Assembly (NCBI RefSeq): GCF_900100735.1
Contig: NZ_FNCJ01000002.1
Span: 124,001 to 188,000 of the forward strand
Source of the DNA: Paraburkholderia phenazinium
Lineage (GTDB): Bacteria > Pseudomonadota > Gammaproteobacteria > Burkholderiales > Burkholderiaceae
Direction: 5' to 3'
DNA length: 64,000 nt
Shown: piece after piece, positions 39,426 through 48,108 of the stretch
Layout of the letters: each line of letters begins with the position of its first letter
Numbering within the stretch: position 1 is the stretch's first letter
Program-made: the position numbers and the translations under genes
The notes under the pieces: generated by a model
What the model saw: only the letters and a program-made list of their open reading frames with translations
What the model was told of the DNA's origin: nothing
The model's database searches: none

Positions 39426-39809
39426 TCAGATACCTGTACACGATGGGGAAAAACGATCACTGCGGAGGGCGATTGCGCGCGGCGTTTTGTCTGACGAGAA
39501 CCGCACGCTATGCAGGGGTGTACTTGTGTAAACGACATGTGGGATCAGTTCTTGAGGTATGCGTGGCAGATTTGCACGAACTCGTGAAAAAGACCCGGCG
39601 GTTTCTTTCATTGCATTACTGAGGCGCGCGATTGCAGGCGCGCTGGGTCTGGCCCTTAGCTGGCGCAACGGGTGCAGAAGGCGCATGATGGAGACATGTG
39701 CTGGCATGACCTGCAGGCACACGCGAGACCAACCGGTGTGCATTCATCGGTCTGCGGACCATCGTCGCCGCACGGTTGGACTGTATCTATCTGCCCAGGA
39801 GGAACAAGC
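39426..39809. other. Intergenic region upstream of phasin
   Basis: About 380 bp between the divergent MCP and phasin genes. I looked for an Fnr-type box like those in front of phaC and found none. No clear -35/-10 pair or repeat was recognised. Confidence 0.4.
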
Positions 39810-40229
39810 ATGGAACGACCGGACGCCGCCAATCCATTTGGCGAATTCACCAAAATGCTGGAGCAGTTCAAGCTACCCGGCTTCGACGTGCCCGCCATCA
39901 TGGAAGCGCGACGCAAGGACGTCGAGGCGCTGGTAACGGCGAATCAGGCAGCCTTGCAGGGCATGCAGTCGCTCGCGCAGAAGCAGGCCGACATGCTGCG
40001 TTCGACGCTGGGCGAACTGCAGTCGCTGGCCGGCCAGTTCTCCGCCACCGGCGGGGCGACCACGCAAACGGCCGAACTGGTGCAGCAAACCTTGCATAAG
40101 GCTTTGGCCGACATGCAACAGCTCGCGCAAGCGGCGTATCAGTCGCAAGCCGAGTCGTATGCCGTGATCGCCAAACGCGTCGAAGAGAACGTGCAGGAAC
40201 TCAAGACTCTTTTGCAACCGAAGAAGTAA
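39810..40229 (+). CDS. Phasin family protein
   Basis: An amphipathic helical protein of 139 residues that coats PHB granules and limits their size. The family start is NPFGEFTKMLEQFKLPGFD with EARRKDVEALVTANQAALQG and QSLAQKQADML, followed by long coiled-coil-like helices and VEENVQELKTLLQPKK. The strong SD AGGAGG lies about 7 nt before the ATG. It is separate from phaC/phaB in this window, but functionally belongs to the same storage pathway. A strong intrinsic terminator follows. Confidence 0.88.
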   Translation: MERPDAANPFGEFTKMLEQFKLPGFDVPAIMEARRKDVEALVTANQAALQGMQSLAQKQADMLRSTLGELQSLAGQFSATGGATTQTAELVQQTLHKALADMQQLAQAAYQSQAESYAVIAKRVEENVQELKTLLQPKK

Positions 40230-40282
40230 CAGAACGGCGGTGCCGGCCCACGCGTGCATTCGATGCGCGCGGGTCGCACCCG

Positions 40283-40327
40283 ATGCCGGCGTCTGACCGA
40301 GAAATTCGGTTAGCGTCGGCATTTTTC
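40283..40327 (+). terminator. Rho-independent terminator after the phasin gene
   Basis: A long stem: ATGCCGGCGTCTGACCGA pairs (one bulge, two mismatches) with TCGGTTAGCGTCGGCAT around the loop GAAAT, followed immediately by a run of five T. It begins 53 bp past the phasin stop. Confidence 0.85.
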
Positions 40328-40867
40328 ATTTCAGCACGAGCATTCGCAAATTCGAACCTTCGTTTCGCGCCTGGAATCAGTCCACCGCGACGTTGCCGTG
40401 CGGGTTTCATTCTTCTTACAGGGTGGAAAGTTCGCAGAACGAAAGGTATGAGACAAGCGGTATGAGACAAGCCGAAATTCGGCTGGTTTATTCAATGTCT
40501 GCTTAATACGGCGAACGCGCCTGCTTGCGGCAGTGACTTTTTTTGCTGCGGCCCTTATTTTTTTCGATGCGGTTTGCTTAAAACGCCCCAGCAGGGGCGA
40601 ATCGGCGTGCAGGCACCGCCGGTCATGGCGCTCATCCTTCTATTCAAACGGCATGGGGCCTGATGTCGGTTTGGAATCCATGCCAAACGATTGCGAGCGC
40701 CGTTTTCCCTCCCTAAAGTTTCGCGCCGCCACTCCGTAGACGCATTCACGCAACCTCTTCCGGCGTGATTGAAGCACCGGTACCCGCCGGTCGAGGAGTG
40801 CGCCCCTTGTTCGTCGTTCGCGATCGCCACGGTGGATCACGAGCGGTTTCACCTCGAAGGAAATCAC
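40328..40867. other. Intergenic region, no supported gene
   Basis: About 540 bp between the phasin terminator and the DUF2844 gene. Frames on both strands are short and lack SD sites or family features. Short T-rich tracts around 40540-40565 are the only feature seen. It presumably contains the promoter of the DUF2844-DUF3443 operon. Confidence 0.45.
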
Positions 40868-41326
40868 TTGAAAACGATGCTTCATACCAGCATTGCTTGC
40901 GCAATGCTCGGGGCAAGCTGTGTCTTCTGTTTGCCCGCCCAGGCCGCCCTGGGGCAGAACGTCGGCAGTATCGCTAACGATCAGGTGCTCATGCATGCCA
41001 CGGCACATAGCGCGACTTCGCAGGCTGCGTACACGGTTCATCTGATTACGCTGCCCTCGGGCACGGTGGTGCGCGAGTATGTCGCGCCGGGCGGCACGGT
41101 GTTCGGCGTGGCATGGGAAGGGCCCACCTTGCCGGATCTGAAGACGACGCTGGGCGCCGCCTTCGATCAATACGTGGCCGCCACGGCGACGCGCCGCGCC
41201 ACGCCGGTTGCCGTATCGAACAGCGATCTGGTGGTTGTCTCGGGCGGCCATTTGCGCGCCTTCGCGGGCCACGCGTATCTGCCGCAAGCGGTGCCGGCGG
41301 GCGTCGATGTCAGCGTCATTCAATAA
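40868..41326 (+). CDS. DUF2844 exported protein
   Basis: A 152-residue protein with a signal peptide (MKTMLHTSIACAMLGASCVFCLPAQA, cleaved before ALGQN) and a compact domain with YTVHLITLPSGTVVREYVAPGG, GVAWEGPTLPDLKTTLG and the C-terminal GGHLRAFAGHAYLPQAVPAGVD, which is typical of DUF2844. The TTG start is chosen because AAGGAA lies 5 nt before it; the ATG three codons later is the alternative. It is followed 10 bp downstream by the DUF3443 gene. The two families regularly occur together in Burkholderiales, so they probably act together in the envelope. Confidence 0.85.
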   Translation: MKTMLHTSIACAMLGASCVFCLPAQAALGQNVGSIANDQVLMHATAHSATSQAAYTVHLITLPSGTVVREYVAPGGTVFGVAWEGPTLPDLKTTLGAAFDQYVAATATRRATPVAVSNSDLVVVSGGHLRAFAGHAYLPQAVPAGVDVSVIQ

Positions 41327-41336
41327 CGGAGCGATC

Positions 41337-42611
41337 ATGCGTTCTTCAGATTCGTTCCTTAAGCTACTCGGCGCTGCCGTTCTCGCGTTGTTGCTCGCCG
41401 CCTGCGGCGGGGGCGGCGGAGGTGGGGGCAGCAGCAGTGCGACCACCAGCAACTCGAACGCGTCGACACCGACCCAGCCGGTCACCAATACGGTGACGTC
41501 TGCGCCGGTGCTGGCCGCCAATGCGGCAGCCGTGACGGTTGACTGGGGTGTAATCGGTGTGCCGAATATGCCTTTCGTCAGCGTCACCGTCTGTACGCCG
41601 GGTACGACGCAGTGTCAAACCATCGACCACGTGCTGGTCGATACCGGTTCGTGGGGCCTGCGCCTGTTCGCGTCGCAATTGCCTGCTTCCGTCGCGCTGC
41701 CGCAGCAGCAGGATGCCGCCGGCAATCAATTGGCCGAATGCATGCAGTTCTTCGATGGTTATACGTGGGGTTCGGTGCGGCTCGCCGACGTGCAGATCGG
41801 CGGCGAAAAAGCGGCCTCGCTGCCGATTCAGGTGATCGATCCGAACTACAGCGCAGTGCCGTCCGATTGCAGCAGCGTGGGCGCTTCGCGCAACACGCCC
41901 ACCACGCTGGCTGCCAACGGCGTGCTTGGGATTGGCGTGTTCAAGCACGACTGCGGCGCCAACTGCGTGCAACAGGCTATCCCCGCGACTTATTACGGTT
42001 GCGCGGGGACCACTTGCACGTCGCTTGCGGTGGCTGAAAATCTGCAGGTGGCGAATCCGATTCCCTACTTCGCGACCGACAACAACGGCTCGATCCTGAT
42101 GTTGCCGGCGGTAACGTCGAATAGCGAAGCGTCGGTGACCGGGCAACTGGTGTTCGGCATCGGCACGCAGAGCAATAATGGCTTGGGGAGCGCCCAGGTG
42201 ATTGGCGTCAGTCCAAGCAACGGGACCTTTACGACAGTGGAAAACGGCACGACCTACACCAGGAGCATTGTGGACAGCGGTTCGACTGGCCTGTTCTTCC
42301 AGACCGGTGCGTTGCCCACTTGTGCCAGCCCGAGCAATTCGTATTATTGTCCGGCCTCGACCACGCAGTTGAGCGCGGTGATCGAAGGGGTGAATGGCAT
42401 CAACAGTTCGGTGTCGTTCAACGTGGGCAATGCCACGTCGCTATCGCAGACCTACAGCGGCAATGCGGTAATGCCGCTGCTTGCCGGGCCGGCGTTCGTT
42501 ACGTCGACCATTTTCGACTGGGGGTTGCCGTTCTTCTACGGCCGTAATGTGTATGCGGCGATCGAGCAGCAGGCGACACCGGGCGGCACCGGGCCGTATG
42601 TGGCGTATTGA
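41337..42611 (+). CDS. DUF3443 lipoprotein, putative pepsin-like aspartic protease
   Basis: A 424-residue lipoprotein (lipobox LLLAAC, Cys23) with a poly-Gly/Ser/Thr linker. Two Asp motifs of aspartic-protease type are visible: VLVDTGSWGLRLF (Asp102) and SIVDSGSTGLFFQ (Asp313). Between them are WGSVRLADVQIGG and ANGVLGIG, which match the pepsin order of the strand after the flap and the DGILGLG block, and TGQLVFGIG resembles the lobe-linking GELVFGG. The family is formally of unknown function; proteolysis is my inference. It is translated with the DUF2844 gene (10-bp gap, GGAG before the ATG). Confidence 0.8.
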   Translation: MRSSDSFLKLLGAAVLALLLAACGGGGGGGGSSSATTSNSNASTPTQPVTNTVTSAPVLAANAAAVTVDWGVIGVPNMPFVSVTVCTPGTTQCQTIDHVLVDTGSWGLRLFASQLPASVALPQQQDAAGNQLAECMQFFDGYTWGSVRLADVQIGGEKAASLPIQVIDPNYSAVPSDCSSVGASRNTPTTLAANGVLGIGVFKHDCGANCVQQAIPATYYGCAGTTCTSLAVAENLQVANPIPYFATDNNGSILMLPAVTSNSEASVTGQLVFGIGTQSNNGLGSAQVIGVSPSNGTFTTVENGTTYTRSIVDSGSTGLFFQTGALPTCASPSNSYYCPASTTQLSAVIEGVNGINSSVSFNVGNATSLSQTYSGNAVMPLLAGPAFVTSTIFDWGLPFFYGRNVYAAIEQQATPGGTGPYVAY

Positions 42612-42638
42612 TCGCAGTGTTTGGAACAACGATGGAGC

Positions 42639-42665
42639 GGACAGCCCTCGTCAAGAGGGCTGTCC
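42639..42665. terminator. Bidirectional hairpin between convergent genes
   Basis: A perfect 11-bp inverted repeat GGACAGCCCTC / GAGGGCTGTCC with the loop GTCAA, between the DUF3443 gene (plus) and the heptosyltransferase gene (minus), whose last codons lie inside the stem. There is no long T-tract, but its position and stability suggest it ends both transcripts. Confidence 0.6.
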
Positions 42666-43874
42666 ACCGCGAGACGCTTTAATGAGCGGGTCAATCACGC
42701 GTGCTACAAACTGCGGCGTAATCGAAGAGGTGCACTGGTACGCCATCGGTTTGCCTTCATAGCGCGGACACCAGTTGAAATTGTGCGAATCGGCCTCGAA
42801 CTGCGTGTCGTTAAAGCAACTGTTGCAAACGTGAAAATTGATGATGCGCCAAGGTGTACGGAACTCGGTCTTGGGATGAGAAAAGCCGCTGATCATCGCG
42901 ACCGGCGTGCCGACTGCCCATGCGAGCCATGAAAGTCCGCTGCCAAGGCCGACGAAGAACTCTGCATGCAGCAAGAGGCTCGCGCGCTCCTGCAATGGGA
43001 GGTTGCCGGTAAAGTCTTCCGCGCCGACAGGTATCGAATTGCGCGTGCCCGAGCGATCACAGTCCCGATCGCGGTCGATGCACAAAACGCGATAGCCCTG
43101 CTGCTTCAGATGCGCGACCAGGGTGGGCCAGCCCGCCGGATTGTTCCAATACTTGCGTTGGGCGCTGGCCTGAGCTGCGATGCAGACATAGGGCTCCTCG
43201 ATCCTGCGGAGGGTATCGGCCACCACAACAGTGGGGCGACGCTCTACCGCAGGCACATTCAGGATATACGACGCCACATCCTGCAGATTGCTCACGCGCG
43301 GGTCGGTCGGCTGGTGGTCGCGCTCCGCATAGGGCGAGAAGAAACCGAGATAGTAAGTCGCGTAAAGCGTGCCGAGCGAAGCAGCGGGGACATCGCTCGT
43401 CACGAAGTGCAAGTCCGGATAGCCCGCCTTAAAAAGCTCATGCAGATACTCGGGCAGTTGCACATGGATCTCGCAGCGATGCTCGCGCCGAAACGCCTCG
43501 ACGGCGGGTATCCATGCGAGGGAGTCCCCAAGCGCCGACTCGCCGGTGCGCACGAATACGCGCTGGCCTGCCGCGTCGAAACTATGGGTAAACACGATGC
43601 GCTCGCCATCGAACACGCACAGCATGAAGCGTACGAAGTACTTGCGCCGGCTTGCGACGATGACACCGGCTTCGAGCACTTCGTCGAGTACGGTATTGTG
43701 GGTGTCGAGGTCGACCATGACGACGCGCCAGCCGCTAACAGGGACCTGTACGCGGCAGCCGTAGTTGAAGTCGTAGAAAATGCCCTCGGGGCCACGCAAC
43801 GCCGGTGTGCCGACATTCGCAAAAAACGCATCGTGAGGGCCGCGTTGCAGATTTGAAGAGAAAGGCGCGGTCAT
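42651..43874 (-). CDS. Autotransporter-type heptosyltransferase (BAHT, Aah/TibC-like)
   Basis: A 407-residue protein of the bacterial autotransporter heptosyltransferase group, which attaches heptose to Ser residues on strand-loop-strand repeats of autotransporter adhesins. The family N-terminus (DAFFANVGTPALRGPEGIFYDFN) and GT-B core (YVCIAAQASAQRKYWNNPAGW, FVGLGSGLSWLAWAVGTPV) are present. The C-terminal cysteine cluster (VCNSCFND, FNWCPRYEG, YQCTSSIT) matches the iron-binding site described for TibC. No autotransporter is encoded nearby. The OGT-like gene lies upstream on the same strand. Confidence 0.88.
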   Translation of the reverse strand: MTAPFSSNLQRGPHDAFFANVGTPALRGPEGIFYDFNYGCRVQVPVSGWRVVMVDLDTHNTVLDEVLEAGVIVASRRKYFVRFMLCVFDGERIVFTHSFDAAGQRVFVRTGESALGDSLAWIPAVEAFRREHRCEIHVQLPEYLHELFKAGYPDLHFVTSDVPAASLGTLYATYYLGFFSPYAERDHQPTDPRVSNLQDVASYILNVPAVERRPTVVVADTLRRIEEPYVCIAAQASAQRKYWNNPAGWPTLVAHLKQQGYRVLCIDRDRDCDRSGTRNSIPVGAEDFTGNLPLQERASLLLHAEFFVGLGSGLSWLAWAVGTPVAMISGFSHPKTEFRTPWRIINFHVCNSCFNDTQFEADSHNFNWCPRYEGKPMAYQCTSSITPQFVARVIDPLIKASRGGQPS

Positions 43875-44021
43875 GGTGTTCGATCAACTTGGCGCCTTCT
43901 GGAGACGCATTCCATCTATCAGCATTCCTTGCCTGCTGAGCGTTGATCCAGCCTTAGGACTGTTGACCGAAACCAAGCAACGAATATCGAAGTCGGCGAT
44001 TATGGCACGTAAGTCATCCTG

Positions 44022-44043
44022 AAAAAACCCGGAAAACCGGGCC
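44022..44043 (-). terminator. Rho-independent terminator of the TPR/OGT-like gene
   Basis: On the minus strand CCCGG-TTTT-CCGGG is followed by six T, beginning about 8 bp past the TAA stop of the OGT-like gene. It is a compact but canonical intrinsic terminator, so the heptosyltransferase gene downstream needs its own promoter. Confidence 0.8.
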
Positions 44044-44050
44044 TCATCTC

Positions 44051-46444
44051 TTACCCCGCACACCACTCCCGCCACACCTGCCGATACACCGCTTCGACAT
44101 GACGAGCAAAGCGCGCCCGGTCCATCAGCGGCGACTGTTCCATGCGGGGCCGCAGGCCTTGCCGCATTTCCGCCAGATGCGGCCGGTTCGCAGCCAGTTC
44201 GACCGCGATACGCACAAACGCGTCGTCTGAATCCGCCGCCAGTTCGCTCATGCCCAGATTGACGAGCTGACTCAACCCGCCGCGTCCCACGGCCGTCTCG
44301 CCGACCCGCGTCACGACCGGCACGCCCATCCACAGCGAGTCGAGGCTCGTGGTGTGGCCGTTGTACGGAAACGTGTCGAGTCCAAGGTCGATCTCGTGAT
44401 AGGTGCGCAGATAGTCGGCGCGCGGCTGGAATGGCACAAAGCCGATCCGCTGCATGTCGATGCCCTGGTGTTCGATCCGCAGCGCGAGAGTCTGGTGCGC
44501 GTTGCCTGCGGGCGCCATCAGCAGCAGGCGTGACTGCGGCACTTCGCGCAGCACAGCGCTCCACATAGCCAGTGTACGGTCGGTGAGCTTGCACGGATTG
44601 TTCAGGCATCCGAACGTAAAGCGGTCTGCCGTCAGCGCTGGTAATGCATTCACGGCGGGTTCGTCCGTCAACGGGTCATAGCACCAGAACGAGTCGGGCA
44701 AGCGTAGCGAGCGTTCGGTGTAGTGATTGTCGGGCGTGGTTGACGCAAGCGAACCGGACGGATCCGCCGGATCGACCGGGTCCAGGTGAGGATCGGTCAA
44801 GCGGTAGTCGATTGCCTCGATTCCAGTGGTGCCGGGGTAGGCGAGCCAGGCCATCTGCACCGGCGCCGGTTTGCGGGCGAACAGCAAGGGCCGGCCGTCG
44901 GCCATGTGCATTGCCAGATCGACGAGGATATCGATGCCATCTGCGCGAATCTGCTGCGCGAGGTGCTCGTCGTCGAGTTCGCGCACGTCGCGCCATACAT
45001 CGGCATAACCGGCAAGACGCCGGGTCAGCTCGTCAGGCCGCTCGACGCTCGCGTAGCAGTAGATCTCAAACTGCGCGTGATCGTGATGCGAGAAAAACGG
45101 CACCGTGAAGAGTGACTGGCAATGATCGCGAAAGTCCGCCCCAACATAACCAATGCGCAGTCGCCGCGCGGCGCTACGGTCGTTCGTATGCGGCTGGCGG
45201 GCGGCGCGCAGCGGCGCTTCATGCTGCGCCGACCAGCGGCGGCATTCCTCCAGAACCGCTGCGCCATGCTCGGCCTGAAACGTCAGCGCGTAGGCGAGGT
45301 TGCTATGCGCGACCACGTTGCCCGGGTCGCACTCCACCGCGCGGCGATAGTGGTCGATGCCTTCATCGAGCACGCCACAGTCTTTCAGCACATTGCCGAG
45401 GTTGTTGTGCGAGGCCGAATGCGCCGGATCGATGCGCAGCGCCGCTTCGAACAGCGCCTCCGCATCGGTGGTGTGACGCAGGGTGCGCATCAGATTGCCC
45501 GCGTTGTTATACGCCGCCACAAAACCCGGCCGCGCGCGGATGGCGGCATTGAACGCCTCTGCGGCAGCTTTGTATTCGCCCAGTTCCTTGCTGACGTTGC
45601 CGAGGTTGTTGTGCGCATCCGCGTGTTGCGGGTCGAGTGCGATCGCGTTGCGGTATTGCGCTTGTGCATCGCGGCGCCGGCCGAGTGCGTGCAGCGCGTT
45701 GCCGAGGTTGTAGGCGGCTTCGGGGAAGTGCGGCTCCAGTTCGAGCGTGCGTGTAAGGAGCGCCGCGGCTTGCGCGAACTGGCGGCGCTCGCACAGGGCC
45801 ACGCCGAGGTTGAGGAGGCACGTGGGCGAGTCAGGCGCGCTGCGCAGCGCCTCGCTCAGCCGTTCAATGGCGGCGTCGATTTGTCCTTGCGCCTGCAACA
45901 GCGTGCCGAGGTTCGTCAGTGCGCTGGCGTGGTCAGGTTGAATGGCGAGGGCGCGGCGGTAAGCGGCTTCGGCGAGCTCCGGCGTGCCGAGTTGACGATG
46001 GCAGTTACCCAGATTGTTCAAGGCGTCGACCTGCGCCGGGTCGAGCGCGGCTGCCGACTCAAAGGCCGCTGCGGCGGCCTGTGGATCGCCGCTCGACTGC
46101 AGCGCGCTGCCTAGCGCGAACCAGAGATCGGCCGAAGTGGCGTCGAAGGCGAGTAGTCGCCGGTAGGTTGCGACGGCATCAGCGAAGCGTCCCAGCGCCG
46201 ACAGCACCTGGCCGCGCGCGAAATGGTAGCGGGTCTCCTGCGGCGCCAGTGCGAGCGCGCGGTCGAGCCACGTCAGTGCTTCATCGTAGGTCGCGCATTG
46301 CAGCCCGAGCACGCCGAGGCGAAACATCACGTCGGCATTGGCTGGTTCGTCGGCGAGGACGGTTTCGTAGAGCGTGCGTGCGCTTGCGAGGTCGCCGGCG
46401 AGATGGCGTTCTTTGGCCAACGCCAGACACTGGTCGGTCCGCAT
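44051..46444 (-). CDS. TPR-repeat protein with SPINDLY-type O-GlcNAc transferase domain
   Basis: A 797-residue protein. About eleven tetratricopeptide repeats fill residues 1-415 (repeating NNLGN and AxxxxAxxLxP patterns), followed by the SPY/OGT catalytic region (about 430-790) with RLRIGYVGADFRDHCQS, DILVDLAMHM, PVQMAWLAYPGTTG, the UDP-binding block and DTFPYNGHTTSLDSLWMGVPVV. Bacterial members glycosylate proteins or glycans. The ATG at 46444 is chosen; a TTG 21 nt upstream is possible. It lies next to a heptosyltransferase, which suggests a protein-glycosylation locus. Confidence 0.9.
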   Translation of the reverse strand: MRTDQCLALAKERHLAGDLASARTLYETVLADEPANADVMFRLGVLGLQCATYDEALTWLDRALALAPQETRYHFARGQVLSALGRFADAVATYRRLLAFDATSADLWFALGSALQSSGDPQAAAAAFESAAALDPAQVDALNNLGNCHRQLGTPELAEAAYRRALAIQPDHASALTNLGTLLQAQGQIDAAIERLSEALRSAPDSPTCLLNLGVALCERRQFAQAAALLTRTLELEPHFPEAAYNLGNALHALGRRRDAQAQYRNAIALDPQHADAHNNLGNVSKELGEYKAAAEAFNAAIRARPGFVAAYNNAGNLMRTLRHTTDAEALFEAALRIDPAHSASHNNLGNVLKDCGVLDEGIDHYRRAVECDPGNVVAHSNLAYALTFQAEHGAAVLEECRRWSAQHEAPLRAARQPHTNDRSAARRLRIGYVGADFRDHCQSLFTVPFFSHHDHAQFEIYCYASVERPDELTRRLAGYADVWRDVRELDDEHLAQQIRADGIDILVDLAMHMADGRPLLFARKPAPVQMAWLAYPGTTGIEAIDYRLTDPHLDPVDPADPSGSLASTTPDNHYTERSLRLPDSFWCYDPLTDEPAVNALPALTADRFTFGCLNNPCKLTDRTLAMWSAVLREVPQSRLLLMAPAGNAHQTLALRIEHQGIDMQRIGFVPFQPRADYLRTYHEIDLGLDTFPYNGHTTSLDSLWMGVPVVTRVGETAVGRGGLSQLVNLGMSELAADSDDAFVRIAVELAANRPHLAEMRQGLRPRMEQSPLMDRARFARHVEAVYRQVWREWCAG

Positions 46445-46570
46445 CGAGGTCTTGCCTTGTTCCAAAGGGGGCGATGGTGCGGAGCGCGCCGGCCGAGGCT
46501 GCGGCTGTCCGGTCGAACGAGCAGAATAGCCGCGGCCTCACTACCGATGTTTACCAATCATCACGAAAAA

Positions 46571-47836
46571 TTACGACTCGGTAACGTTTGTCGAATCGAC
46601 CGCAGGAGCGGATGGGGCCGCCGGCGTCGACACTGCGGTGGTATCGGGCGTGGGAGCCGGCGCTGGCTCCGGCGAACCATCGGGAGTGGGATTCGGCGTC
46701 GCAGTGAGGCTGGCATCGGCCCCGGGAACCAGCGCCGCAGCGGTCTCCGCTTGCGACATGGGTTGTGCCCCCGCTTGCCCCGCCGGTTGCGCTGCAATCA
46801 CCTTATGCACCAGCCGCAGCTTCTCGATCACCAGCGGCGCGAGCGTGAACGGATAGCCGTCGGCCATCCCAAGACTGCGGTTCAGGCTGTTCAGCGCATA
46901 GGTCAGAGGAAACCAGCGCTTCATCAGGTTATCGAAGCTGGCGTCTTCCACCGGCGTCTGGTCAGTCAGCGTCGGCCCACCTGGGTCGCGCGGGATCAGC
47001 GCGACGCCGTAGGAAGTCGCGGTGTCGAGCACATCGACGATCAGCAGGTAATGCGCCCACGTTTCCGCCCAGTCCTCCCACGGGTGCATCGTCGCGTAGG
47101 CGCTGACATACGACTGCGTCCAGTCTGCCGGCGCGCCGTCGCGGTAGTAGGTTTCGAGCGCCTCGGCGTAGTCGACGCTCTCGTCGCCGAACAGCGCGCG
47201 AAAGGGCTCCAGCCAGGGCGTGCCGGCGACCAGGCGGTCGAAATAGTAATGCCCGGTCTCGTGCCGGAAATGCCCGAGCAGCGTCCGGTAGGGCTCGTGC
47301 ATCGCGGTGCGGGTGCGCTCCCGGTAGGCGTCGTCGGCTTCCGCGATGTTCAGCGTAATCAAGCCGTTGTCGTGCCCGGTCAGGACCTTCCCGCCGTCCG
47401 GGTTCTCTTCGAGGAACTCGAATTCCAGCCCCGTCTGCGGATCGTCGTGGCGCGACGCCACCTTGATGCCCAAAGCGGTCAGCGTATAGAGCAGGCGCCG
47501 TTTGGCGACTTCGAGGCGGTACCAGTAGAGCCGGTTGTCCGGCGCTGCCAGGTTTGGAATGGTGCGCGTGAACTGGCAGGAGCGGCACAGCGTGTCGGGC
47601 TGGTCGGCCGGGATCATCCAGTTGCAGACGTTTTCGACGGCGTAGTTGTGGCATTGGCGATACAGCGCGCCGTTGGCCCGCGGATGCAGGCTGCGCCAGC
47701 GGCCGTCGCTCGCGTCTTCGAAGGCGCTCAGCTCGCCTAGTTCCGGCACATAGCCCAGCAACGCCTCGCAGCGTTCGCAGCGGACGTTTTCGTAGAACAC
47801 GAGCTGCTCGCAGCGATTGCAGTTGAAGGTTCGCAT
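46571..47836 (-). CDS. Zinc-ribbon metallopeptidase (COG4307-type)
   Basis: A 421-residue protein. The N-terminus is a zinc ribbon (Cys6, Cys9, Cys20, Cys23), with a second Cys set at 62, 71, 84 and 87. The peptidase centre is HETGH (His192, Glu193, His196), with a further acidic ligand likely in DWAETWAHYLL. The C-terminal 60 residues are Pro/Ala/Thr-rich and disordered. This family is known from sequence only, as 'putative zinc-binding metallopeptidase'. It diverges from the transglutaminase/ATP-grasp operon with a 272-bp shared region, which suggests a joint function. Confidence 0.88.
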   Translation of the reverse strand: MRTFNCNRCEQLVFYENVRCERCEALLGYVPELGELSAFEDASDGRWRSLHPRANGALYRQCHNYAVENVCNWMIPADQPDTLCRSCQFTRTIPNLAAPDNRLYWYRLEVAKRRLLYTLTALGIKVASRHDDPQTGLEFEFLEENPDGGKVLTGHDNGLITLNIAEADDAYRERTRTAMHEPYRTLLGHFRHETGHYYFDRLVAGTPWLEPFRALFGDESVDYAEALETYYRDGAPADWTQSYVSAYATMHPWEDWAETWAHYLLIVDVLDTATSYGVALIPRDPGGPTLTDQTPVEDASFDNLMKRWFPLTYALNSLNRSLGMADGYPFTLAPLVIEKLRLVHKVIAAQPAGQAGAQPMSQAETAAALVPGADASLTATPNPTPDGSPEPAPAPTPDTTAVSTPAAPSAPAVDSTNVTES

Positions 47837-48108
47837 GGCGTGGGCCTCAAACGGGAGCTGAAACAGGGCTGAGATGGCAGACTCAGGGGGCGCGACATCC
47901 ACCGCAATCTTCATGCCGCATTTGCCAGACGTCACTGGTTTAACGCACATTACGTGCATGATGGGGCATGTGGACTGCGCCGCTTTGGTGCGTGCCTGTG
48001 TACACAGGGTTTGTTTTCCGGCCGCGAGGCCGGGCTCGGCAAGTTTTTCTACCAACGGCATGAAGCTTGCTTTTTGGCGGGCTGCCATCCTTCGCCCAGG
48101 AGTCCGGT

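Noticed and set aside
39426-39809. Search for an Fnr-type box upstream of the phasin gene
   Set aside because: No TTGAT-N4-ATCAA-like site was found, so the phasin was not included in the proposed low-oxygen regulon.
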